DNA from: Erysipelotrichaceae bacterium 66202529
Lineage (GTDB): Bacteria; Bacillota_I; Bacilli_A; Erysipelotrichales; Erysipelotrichaceae
Reading direction: 5' to 3'
DNA length: 64,000 bases
Assembly (NCBI GenBank): GCA_017161075.1
Contig: CP046174.1
Span: forward strand, 620,001 to 684,000
Shown here: piece by piece, positions 32,976 to 42,382 of the stretch
Position numbering within the stretch: position 1 is the stretch's first letter
Layout of the letters: each line of letters opens with the position of its first letter
Program-made: the position numbers and the translations under genes
The notes under the pieces: model-generated
Told to the model about the DNA's origin: nothing
Database searches by the model: none
What the model saw: the letters and a program-made list of their open reading frames with translations, nothing else

Positions 32976-33551
32976 CTATGATCGGATATCCTGTTCTGTA
33001 CTGCTCCGGCTTTTCCATTCATCCTCTAAAATTGACATTAGAATATCATCCGCATAGCTGTCACCATCACGTATCGCATCCCGCAGGACTCCCTCTACAC
33101 GGAAGCCTGCTTTTTCATATGCCCTTTTTGCTCTGGGATTAAAAGAGAATACATCTAGTGAAAGCCTGTGCAGCCTTAGCTCACGAAACGCAAAATCCCG
33201 CGTCATACGAACAGCCCAGCCTCCGATTCCCTGACCGCAGTCAGCTGAATGAAAAATACAGATTCTGAAATTCGCAGAGCGTGTTTCGTTATCAATATTG
33301 TTTATGACGCTTTCTCCAATTATTCTGCCCTGTGGATTGAAAATAAGAAAATCAAAGCGGGAGACATCTGTCAGACAATTTAAAAAATAAGCGTCAATCT
33401 CTTCTTTTTCATAATGCTGCTTACTTCCTGTTAAACGTGCAACCTCGCAATCCCATTCTGAAAATCCACAAATATAATACTCTTCCTTATCCTCTAAACG
33501 AAAGGATCGCATTGTATAACCGTTATTTTCCCATATGTAATCCGTTTGCAT
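32976..33551 (-). CDS. GNAT-family N-acetyltransferase (RimJ/RimL type)
   Basis: A 191-aa acetyltransferase using acetyl-CoA. Family features include MRSFRLEDKEEYY at the N-terminus, FNPQGRIIGESVI, and the pyrophosphate-binding region CGQGIGGWAVRMTRDFAF followed by HRLSLDVFSFNPRAKRAYEK and GFRVEGVLRD. The start at 33551 follows AGGGGAGT, which overlaps a false upstream ATG. It overlaps the pta gene by 29 bases, so both are in one transcript. The substrate is unknown. Confidence 0.92.
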   Translation of the reverse strand: MQTDYIWENNGYTMRSFRLEDKEEYYICGFSEWDCEVARLTGSKQHYEKEEIDAYFLNCLTDVSRFDFLIFNPQGRIIGESVINNIDNETRSANFRICIFHSADCGQGIGGWAVRMTRDFAFRELRLHRLSLDVFSFNPRAKRAYEKAGFRVEGVLRDAIRDGDSYADDILMSILEDEWKSRSSTEQDIRS

Positions 33552-34539
33552 ACATACTCCCCTCATGTTCGCTTTCTGTCAAGGCTTCCCTTTGCATAGC
33601 TGTGATAATCGCCATCTTGTATATTTCCTCGGTTGTTGCACTGCGCGATAAATCATTCATCGGAAGGCGGACACTCTGCAAAATCGGGCCAAGTGCCTCA
33701 AAGCCACCCAAATTAGCAACCAGCTTGTATCCGATATTTCCAGCATTCAAATCCGGAAATATTAGAACATTAGCAGTCCCTGCCACCGGGGAATCTGCCG
33801 CTTTCAAGCCGGCTACACGTTTTGATAAAGCACAATCCACCTGCAGCTCACCGTCAACTGCATAATCCAGAGGCATTCGTTTCAATCTCTGGGCTGCTTC
33901 ATGAATCGTATCGACATCGGTACCGCTCCCGCTGCCATGTGTGGAATAGGAAAGCAGTGCAACCTTCGGTTCCATACAGAACGTCCTCGCTGTATCCGCA
34001 GACTGTAATGCAATTTCCACCAGCTCGTCTACATTTGGATTTCTATTCAAAGAACAATCTGCGAAAATATAATGCTCATCCCCTCTGCTCATAAGAAAGC
34101 AACTGGAAACGATGGTATGTGGCATCCGTGTCTTTATCAGCTGCATAATAGGACGCAATGTCTCTGCTGTTGAATTGGCGGAGCCGCCAAGCAGTCCATC
34201 CGCATACCCCAGCTCCACATACATCGTACAGAAATAGGTATCCTTCATTAGCCACTTGCGGCATGTCTGTTCATCTGTTTTTCCACGCCGCAGCTTTAAC
34301 ATGCGCCTTACCATGGCTTCTCTGTGTGCAAAAAGTTCAGGATCAATGATTTCGATTCCGTCAAGGGAAAGCTCATAATCGGCTGCCAGCTGCTGCAGCT
34401 TCTTTGTAGTTCCATAAAGCAGAGGGGTAAGGATCTGTTCGTTGTGCAGACGTATTGCTGCTTCCATCATTCTTCTGTCAGCTCCTTCTGTAAATAAAAT
34501 TCTGATTGCGCGGTCTTTAACTGTTAATGGTATGTTCAT
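33523..34539 (-). CDS. pta: Phosphate acetyltransferase
   Basis: A 338-aa Pta that interconverts acetyl-CoA and acetyl phosphate, feeding acetate formation and ATP synthesis. Family motifs are LFTEGADRRMMEAAIRL, GYADGLLGGSANSTAETLRP, ALLSYSTHGSGSGTDVD and FPDLNAGNIGYKLVANLGG. The length matches the short EutD/Pta form. The ATG at 34539 has AAAGGAGAGGAG upstream. An acetate kinase is not in the window. Confidence 0.95.
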   Translation of the reverse strand: MNIPLTVKDRAIRILFTEGADRRMMEAAIRLHNEQILTPLLYGTTKKLQQLAADYELSLDGIEIIDPELFAHREAMVRRMLKLRRGKTDEQTCRKWLMKDTYFCTMYVELGYADGLLGGSANSTAETLRPIMQLIKTRMPHTIVSSCFLMSRGDEHYIFADCSLNRNPNVDELVEIALQSADTARTFCMEPKVALLSYSTHGSGSGTDVDTIHEAAQRLKRMPLDYAVDGELQVDCALSKRVAGLKAADSPVAGTANVLIFPDLNAGNIGYKLVANLGGFEALGPILQSVRLPMNDLSRSATTEEIYKMAIITAMQREALTESEHEGSMYANGLHMGK

Positions 34540-34650
34540 AGGCTTGTACTCCTCTCCTTTCATTATACCATTCCTTAACACGTTCGTCGAAAAAAGATAG
34601 CGGTATAAACCTATGGAAAATGTCCAGACTAAATACCAAGGAGGATGTAT

Positions 34651-34851
34651 ATGAAAGTCATAAATTATATCGTATTGATTATCAGTATTATCGGTTGTGT
34701 AAACTGGGGACTGATTGGTCTCTTTGATTTCAACCTGGTAGATATGCTGTTCGGTACCGGATCTATTTTATCCAGAGCAATTTATATTCTGGTTGGTATC
34801 TGTGGTATTTATCAGCTTTCCTTCTTCTCCAGCTTAAACAGCGAGAGATAG
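34651..34851 (+). CDS. DUF378 membrane protein (66 aa)
   Basis: Two transmembrane helices (YIVLIISIIGCVNWGLIGLF and ILSRAIYILVGICGIYQLSF) with the family signature GCVNWGLIGLFDFNLV. AAGGAGG lies 6 bases before the ATG at 34651. The function is unknown; such proteins are widespread in Firmicutes. Confidence 0.92.
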   Translation: MKVINYIVLIISIIGCVNWGLIGLFDFNLVDMLFGTGSILSRAIYILVGICGIYQLSFFSSLNSER

Positions 34852-34860
34852 TAGAGAACG

Positions 34861-34889
34861 GCTTCCTGTTATAATCAGGAGGCTTTTTC
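34861..34889 (+). terminator. Terminator after the DUF378 gene
   Basis: GCTTCCTG (34861-34868) pairs with CAGGAGGC (34876-34883), one wobble, loop 7, then TTTTTCTTTTT. Confidence 0.85.
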
Positions 34890-35368
34890 TTTTTGTCTGT
34901 AGTGATCGCCGATATGAAGCACGGATAATGTCAAAAGGCTGTTACGTAAAAAAGCAAAAGGGAAAAGCGATGGGATTATGAAAACAGGATGAAATCCAGG
35001 AGCTTCGATATGGAGAAGTAACCAAATAAATGATAAAAACCGATATAAAATAAGAACTATATGTAAAGGAAGCTGTCTATCATAGGAAATCTTATAGCGT
35101 AATAGACGGTTTTCTATAAAGCCTTAGAAAGCGCTATTGCCTGCTTTATGCAGTGATAAGTGTAGATGCTTTTTGAAGAAGGACAAAATTTACAGTATAA
35201 AAATCCTGTGATGAAAACGGTCAGTCTATGTGCTATACTTTATATGAAGCATGGATTCGGAAAGGAGTGCTGACCTGTGAGAAAGGGAATCATTGCGCAA
35301 AAGATTGCATAGACCCATGGAAATCACCAAAAGAAAACATAGATGCAGGATTTGCATGGGAGGCTAAA
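34890..35368. other. Intergenic region, about 0.48 kb
   Basis: No gene or clear structure is seen. The upstream part of the methyltransferase frame (from 35228) lies here but lacks a ribosome binding site. Confidence 0.5.
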
Positions 35369-36100
35369 ATGAAAGAAAATAAATATGACGACGATGTGTT
35401 TTTCAATAAATATAAGGAAATGAACCGCTCTGTTCAGGGCCTGGAGGGTGCCGGTGAATGGTCACAGCTGAAACGTCTGCTTCCGGATTTCAAAGGGAAG
35501 CGTGTTCTTGATCTGGGCTGTGGTTATGGCTGGCATTGCATATATGCGGCCGAGCATGGCGCAGCAGCTGTCACTGGAACGGATATTTCACAAAAAATGC
35601 TGGCAGTTGCCATGGAAAAAAGCAGAGGATATGATATCACATATCAATGCAGTGCAATGGAGGATTTACATTTTCCTCCGGCATCCTTTGATGCTGTCAT
35701 CAGCTCGCTGGCATTTCACTATGTAAAAGACTTCAAGCCGCTGGTGTTATCCATTGCTGAATGGCTCGTACCGCAGGGACAGTTTGTATTCTCTGTTGAG
35801 CATCCGGTTTTCACATCCTATGGTTCACAGGACTGGTATTACGATGACAAAGGAGCTATCTTGCATTTTCCAGTCGATAACTATTATTATGAAGGAAAAC
35901 GGGAAGCTAATTTTCTGGGGGAGAAGGTGGTGAAGTATCATCGTACGCTGACAAGCTATCTGGATACATTGCTCAGCAGCGGCTTTGAGCTTCAGCATAT
36001 CATAGAACCGCAGCCACCTCAGGAAATGCTGGGTATTGAAGGTATGTGCGATGAAATGCGCAGACCGATGATGCTGCTGGTATCAGCCAGAAAGCGCTGA
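35369..36100 (+). CDS. SAM-dependent class I methyltransferase
   Basis: A 243-aa cytoplasmic methyltransferase. Motif I is VLDLGCGYGWHCIYAAEHGA, motif II GTDISQKMLAVA and motif III FDAVISSLAFHYVKD; the C-terminus has SSGFELQHIIEPQPP. The start at 35369 (MKENKYDDDVFFNKY) follows GGGAGG and matches the usual N-terminus of this ubiE/tehB-like group. The substrate is unknown. Confidence 0.92.
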   Translation: MKENKYDDDVFFNKYKEMNRSVQGLEGAGEWSQLKRLLPDFKGKRVLDLGCGYGWHCIYAAEHGAAAVTGTDISQKMLAVAMEKSRGYDITYQCSAMEDLHFPPASFDAVISSLAFHYVKDFKPLVLSIAEWLVPQGQFVFSVEHPVFTSYGSQDWYYDDKGAILHFPVDNYYYEGKREANFLGEKVVKYHRTLTSYLDTLLSSGFELQHIIEPQPPQEMLGIEGMCDEMRRPMMLLVSARKR

Positions 36101-36207
36101 TTTTACGTGAATGAGAGTTAAGCTTTAAAGCGATATATAAGCAGCACATATAAAAGTAACATATATAAGCAATATATAAGCCATGTTAATATATAATAAA
36201 AGAATAA

Positions 36208-36266
36208 AAGGCTGATTCCAAGACAGCATACAGAATTGTTTCGCTGTTGGGATCAACCTTTTTATT
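36208..36266. terminator. Bidirectional terminator
   Basis: A long imperfect inverted repeat between the convergent methyltransferase and MATE genes: arms near 36209-36228 (GGCTGATTCC..ACAGC) and 36242-36259 (GCTGT..GGATCAACC), with A's before and TTTTT after. Confidence 0.78.
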
Positions 36267-36299
36267 TATTCATTATAAAGAGCTTCCTCTTTTCTTTAT

Positions 36300-37640
36300 T
36301 TAACATATTGCCTGCTCCTCACCTTGCAGTATGGAAGTATGGGCATGCAATGGATTTTTCATAAATAAGGCAAGCGCGCAAAGGATGAGCTGTGCGGCAG
36401 GATATGCCATCCAGATTCCATTGAGCTGAAACAGCCAGGACAGGATAAACAGGCTTACTGGCAGCAAAAAGCATGGCTCCATATACACAAGTATCGTGGA
36501 ATTTCGTGTTTTTTCCGTCGCATAAAAAACAGCTGAGGTAACTCTTGTAATACCAAGAAACGGAAAGGATAGAGTGGTTATCAGTATCGCTGTTTTGGCT
36601 CCCTCAAATACAGAATCGCTGATTCCAAACAGAGCAGTCAGTGGGTTGAGGAACACAACTACAGCAGCACATAATATAAGCGAGGTAAGAATGGTAACGA
36701 TAAATGCTTTTCGATACAATATATGAATTTTATCCTCCTGATCGGCGCCGTAATAGAAGCTCAGCAATGGCTGAACACCGTCACCGATTCCCTGTAATAA
36801 TAGCTGTGCACTGCACAGGACATAGGATACCACAGAATAAATGGTGACAGCAGCATTGCCGCCATAGCGAAGACACATCCAGTTTGTTAAAACGATAACG
36901 AACGATGGTGCCATGGTTTGACCAAAGGGGGAAAGACCGATGCGTACAATGGATTTGACAAGGGGAAGATCCGGTATGGCATCCTTCCAGGAATAGGTGC
37001 GCAGCTCTCTTGCATACATATAGGCAAGAGACAGGATCGCGACAACACCCTGTGCGATAATGGTTGCCCATGCTGCACCTGAGAGTCCCATACGAAAGCG
37101 AAAGACAAACAGATAATCCAGCAGAATATTGGTAATCAAACCACTGCTCATAATGACGGTCGCAAGAAAGGTTTTTCCGTAATTACGCAGCAGGGGATTC
37201 AGACCGTTTCCAAGCACCGGAAGAATTCCCCCCAGCAAAACAACAAATATATACGAACGTGCCTGTTCATATAAAACATCCTGTGCGCCCAGCATTCTCA
37301 ATAGTCTGGGGTGCAGGAGCAGTAACATACCTGATAACAGGATACCGGAAACAAGCAGCAGGGCCAGTGTCGAGCCCATGGCATGACGTGCCTTAGCTTC
37401 CCTGCCATCTCCGCGGCTGCGCGACATAACAACGGAGCCTCCAATTCCAAGTCCGATGGCGGTTGCATTCAGAATGACCTGAATCGGATAGGCGAGGTTA
37501 ATTGCCCCCAATGCGGTATCCCCAACGGCATTTCCTACAAACAGACCGTCGATAATTGCATAGAAGCCGCTTAACAGCATAGCGAACATGGAAGGAAGTA
37601 CATATTTCCAGAATTGTTTATGTATATAATCTTTTTTCAT
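36300..37640 (-). CDS. MATE-family efflux transporter
   Basis: A 446-aa inner-membrane antiporter with 12 predicted helices. The family N-terminus (KQFWKYVLPSMFAMLLSGFY, then DGLFVGNAVGDTALGAINLA) and GLGIGGSVVMSRSRGDG are clear. It probably exports cationic drugs or metabolites with sodium or protons. GGAGGTG lies 9 bases before the ATG. It is monocistronic. Confidence 0.94.
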   Translation of the reverse strand: MKKDYIHKQFWKYVLPSMFAMLLSGFYAIIDGLFVGNAVGDTALGAINLAYPIQVILNATAIGLGIGGSVVMSRSRGDGREAKARHAMGSTLALLLVSGILLSGMLLLLHPRLLRMLGAQDVLYEQARSYIFVVLLGGILPVLGNGLNPLLRNYGKTFLATVIMSSGLITNILLDYLFVFRFRMGLSGAAWATIIAQGVVAILSLAYMYARELRTYSWKDAIPDLPLVKSIVRIGLSPFGQTMAPSFVIVLTNWMCLRYGGNAAVTIYSVVSYVLCSAQLLLQGIGDGVQPLLSFYYGADQEDKIHILYRKAFIVTILTSLILCAAVVVFLNPLTALFGISDSVFEGAKTAILITTLSFPFLGITRVTSAVFYATEKTRNSTILVYMEPCFLLPVSLFILSWLFQLNGIWMAYPAAQLILCALALFMKNPLHAHTSILQGEEQAIC

Positions 37641-38101
37641 TTCAGCTTCACCTCCGTGCGGATTTCAGTATAAACCCTGAAGCAGCTCCAAGGTCAAGAA
37701 AAATATAAAAAAAGTGAGGAAGGTATCCTCACACAGTAATGATATTCGTACACTGTGTATTTGTATAATATAATCCTTGAAAAGATTTACAGCGTAAGGC
37801 TGTGCAGTAATTTATATCCTCCAGCTGCTGTAATTTCTGATAAGCCGCTCTGAAATTTTCTTTTCCATTATAAAACATAAAATTACAGGCGATTTTTACG
37901 CATATACTATATAAGCAATAAGCGTATATTAAATAAATGATACAGTCTGCATACGAGCGTACAAGACCTGTACTTCCTTACAACATACCTGAACGAAACA
38001 TGTCCAATATCGCCAGTGTGAGATACACAAGCGCTGAAGCTGGAGAATAAAGTTAATTGAAAACTATATACTGGATAAAACGGTAAGAAATTATGCCTTC
38101 A
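37641..38101. other. Intergenic region, 0.46 kb
   Basis: It holds the 5' region of the MATE gene and the 3' region of the MerR/FRG operon. I see no gene and no strong terminator. Confidence 0.45.
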
Positions 38102-38929
38102 TCACTTTTCCTGTTCTGTATCCACGTGCTTGACATCCTCACACAAAGGAATATACAGCTCTGCATAATAATTCTGGTTATCCTGATAGCTGGTCAGAGG
38201 AATTTCCCGAAGATAGAGGGTGTTCTGCAGTGTGAGATTATGCTGTTTTGCATACCTTAATAGCGGCTCGATATCCTGCGGCTGAATCTGGCTGTGCAGC
38301 ATATGAATGACGAGAAATACACAGGGCTGATGCTGTGCTTCCATCATATGCTCCTGCGGATAGCTCATATGCAGCTCTTCCATAATGTCCTGTTCCAGTG
38401 CGATGATCGTTTTTCCCGGCAAAATATCGGAATGCTGAAGCTGATATGTTTTATACAGGGAACACAGCACAAATTGATCCTGTGTCAGGTGTGCAATCTG
38501 CTGTGTAAAAAAATCACTTGTTTTCTCACTCTCAAACAGAATAACAGAAGTGGGAAAGGCTTTGATACTGCATATATTCTGATTGGATTCCACTCTTTGA
38601 TAGGTTTCGGAAATATGAGTAAGCTTTTTTAACAGCTGTTGTTCATAACGAATCCTTTCCTCCGTTTCCTGCTTTTTCTTCAACAGTAGTTCATGCATAG
38701 TTTCAATGCTGCCGCTGGTACAGATGGATTGAATGTCATTGAGGGATATATCCAGATGCCGATAGTAGATGATATCCAATAGCTCCAATATATTGTTCAA
38801 ATCATATTCCCGATACTGGTTATCCGGATTTGTAGCAGGATGCACCAGTCCTTTTTTTTCATAAAAGCGTATAGTATCACTACTTAAACCAAGCAGCCGG
38901 GCAATCTGAGAAATTTTATAGGTTTCCAT
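38102..38929 (-). CDS. MerR-family regulator in operon with the FRG-domain gene
   Basis: A 275-aa regulator. The MerR winged helix (ISQIARLLGLSSDTIRFYEKK, NQYREYDLNNILELLDIIYY) is followed by a dimer helix and a C-terminal ~150-residue sensor-like domain. The start at 38929 is 2 bases after the stop of the FRG gene, with ACAGGAG in front, so it is the second gene of the operon. Confidence 0.88.
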   Translation of the reverse strand: METYKISQIARLLGLSSDTIRFYEKKGLVHPATNPDNQYREYDLNNILELLDIIYYRHLDISLNDIQSICTSGSIETMHELLLKKKQETEERIRYEQQLLKKLTHISETYQRVESNQNICSIKAFPTSVILFESEKTSDFFTQQIAHLTQDQFVLCSLYKTYQLQHSDILPGKTIIALEQDIMEELHMSYPQEHMMEAQHQPCVFLVIHMLHSQIQPQDIEPLLRYAKQHNLTLQNTLYLREIPLTSYQDNQNYYAELYIPLCEDVKHVDTEQEK

Positions 38930-38931
38930 AT

Positions 38932-40113
38932 TTACTCCTGTTCCCTGCAGGTATTCATAATGTCCCATGCGGCTTCCTGCAGGTTTCCATACAGATCCTT
39001 ATGCGACATATGTGCGAGTTGCAGCTCCTCCAGTATCTGCTTTTTCTTTTTTATGTAAAATACCATCTGTTTCCCCTGATAATGCATCAGCTTCCTTTGT
39101 AATGCAAGCGGAAGTTCCTCATCATCGTCTGCATAATTTCCACAGAGGAAAAACAGTCCATTCTGCCGCCGTATCCGTTCATTATCCAGGGAGGCTTTCA
39201 CAAGCTGAACGGTTTTCAGATCATCCTGCTTCATGATTGGCTGAAAGGCAGGCTGTTCCCGCTGTATTTCATGCAGAAGTGTCTGTGCGGCACTGCTGTG
39301 TAAAAAGGCTTTGGAAGATTCTCTGCGCAGAGCCTGCCGTACCTCCTCCTTTAAAAAGCCCAGACTGGAAAGCATACACACCTTGTCGCTGTCGGGAAAC
39401 AGAGGAGCTGTATCACTTTCAAACATAAGAACGCGGCCATATGCTGCAGACGCATTCTCACAGGCAAAAAACAGAGCTACCAGTGGATTGGAGGTCACAT
39501 CAAGCAGACGGGTACAAATTTGGTAATGCTGCATTTTTACAAGCTTTTCAAAGTGTGTGTTGCAATTTTGAAAATCCGTTGGGTATTCAATCAGTGTTTG
39601 CTTATAGATGCTATTCTCATGTATTGCCAGTTCATGCTCGCGAAACAGTGAGGGCATTAGACGGTAATTCATATTCTGATGACCGCGGAAATAACAGGAG
39701 ATATGTTTTTTCCTGTATTTCAAAATGGTTTCAATATATTGGGGCAGGGATGTGATTTCAACAAGCTGAACGCTTTCAGAATCAAAAAGAAAGGATTCCT
39801 TTACCTGCAAGTCTGAAGGATATGAGGCAGCTTTGAGTAATTCCTTCAAAAGCAGATGCCGGCTTCCGGAAGGAACAGCGTGCTTCAGCGTATAATGCAG
39901 AATTTCCCGATCCGGCACATTCTCCTGATATTGCAGCTGCTGTGCCGGTGTTTGTGAGACGAGGACGTCTGCGCGTGCAATATTGCCGCTGATATAATGA
40001 TAATCATAATATCCGTTCACACGCAGGGAATGAAGGAGCTCCCTGTGAAAGGCATCATGAAAGCGAGGGTTTTTATACAGGGTCTGTGCTTGTTCCTGAA
40101 AGGATTCTGTCAT
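38932..40113 (-). CDS. FRG-domain protein
   Basis: A 393-aa protein whose middle carries the FRG signature YRKKHISCYFRGHQNMNYRL followed by PSLFR, and later LDVTSNPLVALFFACENAS (the conserved DVTxNPLVALFFA motif). FRG proteins are of unknown biochemistry; they occur often near defence and toxin genes. The N-terminal ~120 and C-terminal ~100 residues are helical and unfamiliar. It is co-transcribed with a MerR regulator. GGAGATGATAGC precedes the ATG. Confidence 0.88.
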   Translation of the reverse strand: MTESFQEQAQTLYKNPRFHDAFHRELLHSLRVNGYYDYHYISGNIARADVLVSQTPAQQLQYQENVPDREILHYTLKHAVPSGSRHLLLKELLKAASYPSDLQVKESFLFDSESVQLVEITSLPQYIETILKYRKKHISCYFRGHQNMNYRLMPSLFREHELAIHENSIYKQTLIEYPTDFQNCNTHFEKLVKMQHYQICTRLLDVTSNPLVALFFACENASAAYGRVLMFESDTAPLFPDSDKVCMLSSLGFLKEEVRQALRRESSKAFLHSSAAQTLLHEIQREQPAFQPIMKQDDLKTVQLVKASLDNERIRRQNGLFFLCGNYADDDEELPLALQRKLMHYQGKQMVFYIKKKKQILEELQLAHMSHKDLYGNLQEAAWDIMNTCREQE

Positions 40114-40651
40114 GCTATCATCTCCATTATAATATATAATAAGATTATATATGAAAAATATGGATTTGAATACATAAGAACGTAATATAGCACCTGCTTT
40201 TTACAAAAGGAAGCGATATCCTTTCTGCTTTTGTATTAAGAGGGGAGGATGCATGACAGGGTACTACTATACATATAAGGTACGAAATACATTTTCGGGA
40301 CAAATATACATTTAGTGTATAAATAGAGTATAAAATACAGTTAAGAAATAATAGACGTTTCGGATATAAACATACAGTTTGATATAATTATATATTTTGG
40401 TATATATACATTTATGACACAGGTATCAGGTATATAGTAAGAAAAGAAGAAATAAATTCCCATGGAATAATAAGGAGCTTTATTTCTTCCTTTATTTTTA
40501 CTGTTTTATCAATCCCATATTCTCAAGGAGAGAGCCCTGTAAAATTTTTAACTACTTCTTTACCTCATTACAGATGCATTCTCTACCATAGCAGCGTTAG
40601 AATCGAATTTATGCAGTCATTTCTTTGTAAATTTGCCAGTGAATCTTATGC
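40114..40651. other. Intergenic region, 0.54 kb, AT-rich
   Basis: It contains a terminator-like hairpin TACAAAAG...CTTTTGTA (about 40201-40237), a stretch with several TATATA hexamers, and the palindromic element at 40446-40489. No gene seen. Confidence 0.55.
40446..40489. repeat. Dispersed palindromic element, copy 1
   Basis: GAAGAAATAAA (40446-40456) and TTTATTTCTTC (40479-40489) form a perfect 11-bp stem around a 22-nt loop. The same arms recur at 63852-63905, and a half copy is at 32700. It may act as a bidirectional terminator for the hydrogenase operon. Confidence 0.75.
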
Positions 40652-42382
40652 TCACCTTGTATGCGGCATCTGCCATGCCTCATGATCGGTATGCAGCAGC
40701 TTTTCCGCAAGCTCAGAAAGCGGCTCTCCCAGATATTCCTCATATAGCGTATGAATGGATGGATTCTCATGGGAATAACGAAGCTCTGCCTGCTGATCCA
40801 GACAATACAGTGTTTCTGCCCGTATTGCTGCCAGCTCCTCACCATCATGAATCGGCTGACCGCCGCCACCGCTGCAGCCTCCCGGACATGCCATGACCTC
40901 CACAAAGTCATAGGATACCTCGCCTCTGCGCATTGCCTCAATGAGTCTGCGTGTGTTTCCAAGACCGCTCACAATCGCACAGCGTACTGTAATCCCCTGA
41001 ATATCAAAGGCTGCTTCCTTCCAGCCATCCATGCCGCGAACAGCTGTAAAAGCATCCGGGTTTGCATTTTCACCGGTGACGAAATAATAGGCACTGCGTA
41101 GCGCAGCTTCCATAACTCCGCCTGTCGCTCCGAAAATCACGCCTGCACCACTGGCGGTTCCCAGTGGATCATCCAGGGGGATATCCTGCAGATAAGACAC
41201 ATCAATATGCTCTGCATGTATCATACGAATGACTTCTCTGGTTGTTAAAACGACATCCACATCGCGATACCCGGAATCCTGCATTACCGGAATGTCAATT
41301 TCATGCTTTTTCGCCACACATGGCATAACGGAAATATTATAAATTTTTGAAGCATCAACACCCAGCTTATCCGCAAACCAGGTTTTTGTGACTGCACCGA
41401 ACATCTGATGCGGGGACTTGGAGGTAGATAAGTGGGATACCATATCAGGGTACTGGGACTTTAAAAAACGCACCCATCCCGGACAGCAGGAGGTAAACAT
41501 GGGAAGCTTGTGTTCATCTGTATGCTGCAGCCGGCTTAGAAATTCACTCGCTTCCTCCATAATCGTTAAATCTGCCGCAAAATCTGTGTCAAACACATAA
41601 TCGGCGCCCATTCTGCGAAATGCATCACCCAGCTTTTCAATCGTTGCCTCAGCACGGCTCAGACCCAGCGATTCTCCCCATGCGGCACGTACTGCCGGAG
41701 CAATCTGAACAATGGTGATCGTATCCGGATCATTTAAGGCATCAAAGGCACGCTCACTGTCCTCCCGCACATGGAGCGCATTCACCGGACAGTGGGTGAT
41801 ACATTGACCGCAAAGACTGCAATCTGCTTCTTCAATACTGCGGTTTAATGATACGTTTACAGTAGTTCGGGAGCCGGTATTCTGTACATCCCACACCTGT
41901 AGATTTTGTACCTTGTCACAGATTTGAATACAGCGCATACATTTAATACATTTATTACTCTCGCGGATCAAAGGAAACGTTTGGTTCCATGGGGTGTACA
42001 CGACCTTTTTCTCATAAGGAAGGGAGGTGATTCCCAGGTCATTGCTGATTTTCTGCAAGGAGCAGTTACCACTGCGGGAACAGTAGGCACACTCGCAGTC
42101 ATGCTGTGAAAGCAAAAGCTGTACATTGCATTTCCGTGTATAACGAACCTTGGGGGAGTTTGTGTAAATAACCATTCCCTCCTGAACGATCGTATTACAG
42201 GCGGTTACCAGCTTATCCTTGCCCTGAAGCTCTACAACACAGATGCGGCATGCGCCGATATCATTGATATCCTTCAGATAACAGAGATGAGGAATCTCGA
42301 TATGTGCCTCTTTTGCGGCCTCCATGATGGTCAGCTGCTCGTCCACTGCAATCTGTTGATGATCTATCGTAATCGTTACCAT
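40652..42382 (-). CDS. hydA: [FeFe]-hydrogenase catalytic subunit
   Basis: A 576-aa enzyme that reduces protons or oxidises H2 during fermentation. In order: an N-terminal [2Fe-2S] domain (C34, C45, C48, C62), the His-Cys3 cluster (H94-D-C96-x-C98, with C101 and C107), two [4Fe-4S] sites (C145/148/151/155 and C188/191/194/198), then H-cluster motifs L1 TSCCPGW (297-303), L2 MPCVAKKHE (353-361) and L3 MACPGGCSGGGG (497-508). This is the NADH-linked group A3-like form. It overlaps its flavoprotein partner by 7 bases. The maturases HydEFG are not in the window. Confidence 0.96.
   Translation of the reverse strand: MVTITIDHQQIAVDEQLTIMEAAKEAHIEIPHLCYLKDINDIGACRICVVELQGKDKLVTACNTIVQEGMVIYTNSPKVRYTRKCNVQLLLSQHDCECAYCSRSGNCSLQKISNDLGITSLPYEKKVVYTPWNQTFPLIRESNKCIKCMRCIQICDKVQNLQVWDVQNTGSRTTVNVSLNRSIEEADCSLCGQCITHCPVNALHVREDSERAFDALNDPDTITIVQIAPAVRAAWGESLGLSRAEATIEKLGDAFRRMGADYVFDTDFAADLTIMEEASEFLSRLQHTDEHKLPMFTSCCPGWVRFLKSQYPDMVSHLSTSKSPHQMFGAVTKTWFADKLGVDASKIYNISVMPCVAKKHEIDIPVMQDSGYRDVDVVLTTREVIRMIHAEHIDVSYLQDIPLDDPLGTASGAGVIFGATGGVMEAALRSAYYFVTGENANPDAFTAVRGMDGWKEAAFDIQGITVRCAIVSGLGNTRRLIEAMRRGEVSYDFVEVMACPGGCSGGGGQPIHDGEELAAIRAETLYCLDQQAELRYSHENPSIHTLYEEYLGEPLSELAEKLLHTDHEAWQMPHTR

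Noticed and set aside
35155..35166. 12-base match (TTTATGCAGTGA) between small RNA 1 and an intergenic site
   Set aside because: A single short match in 64 kb after many comparisons is not significant, and the site has no clear function.
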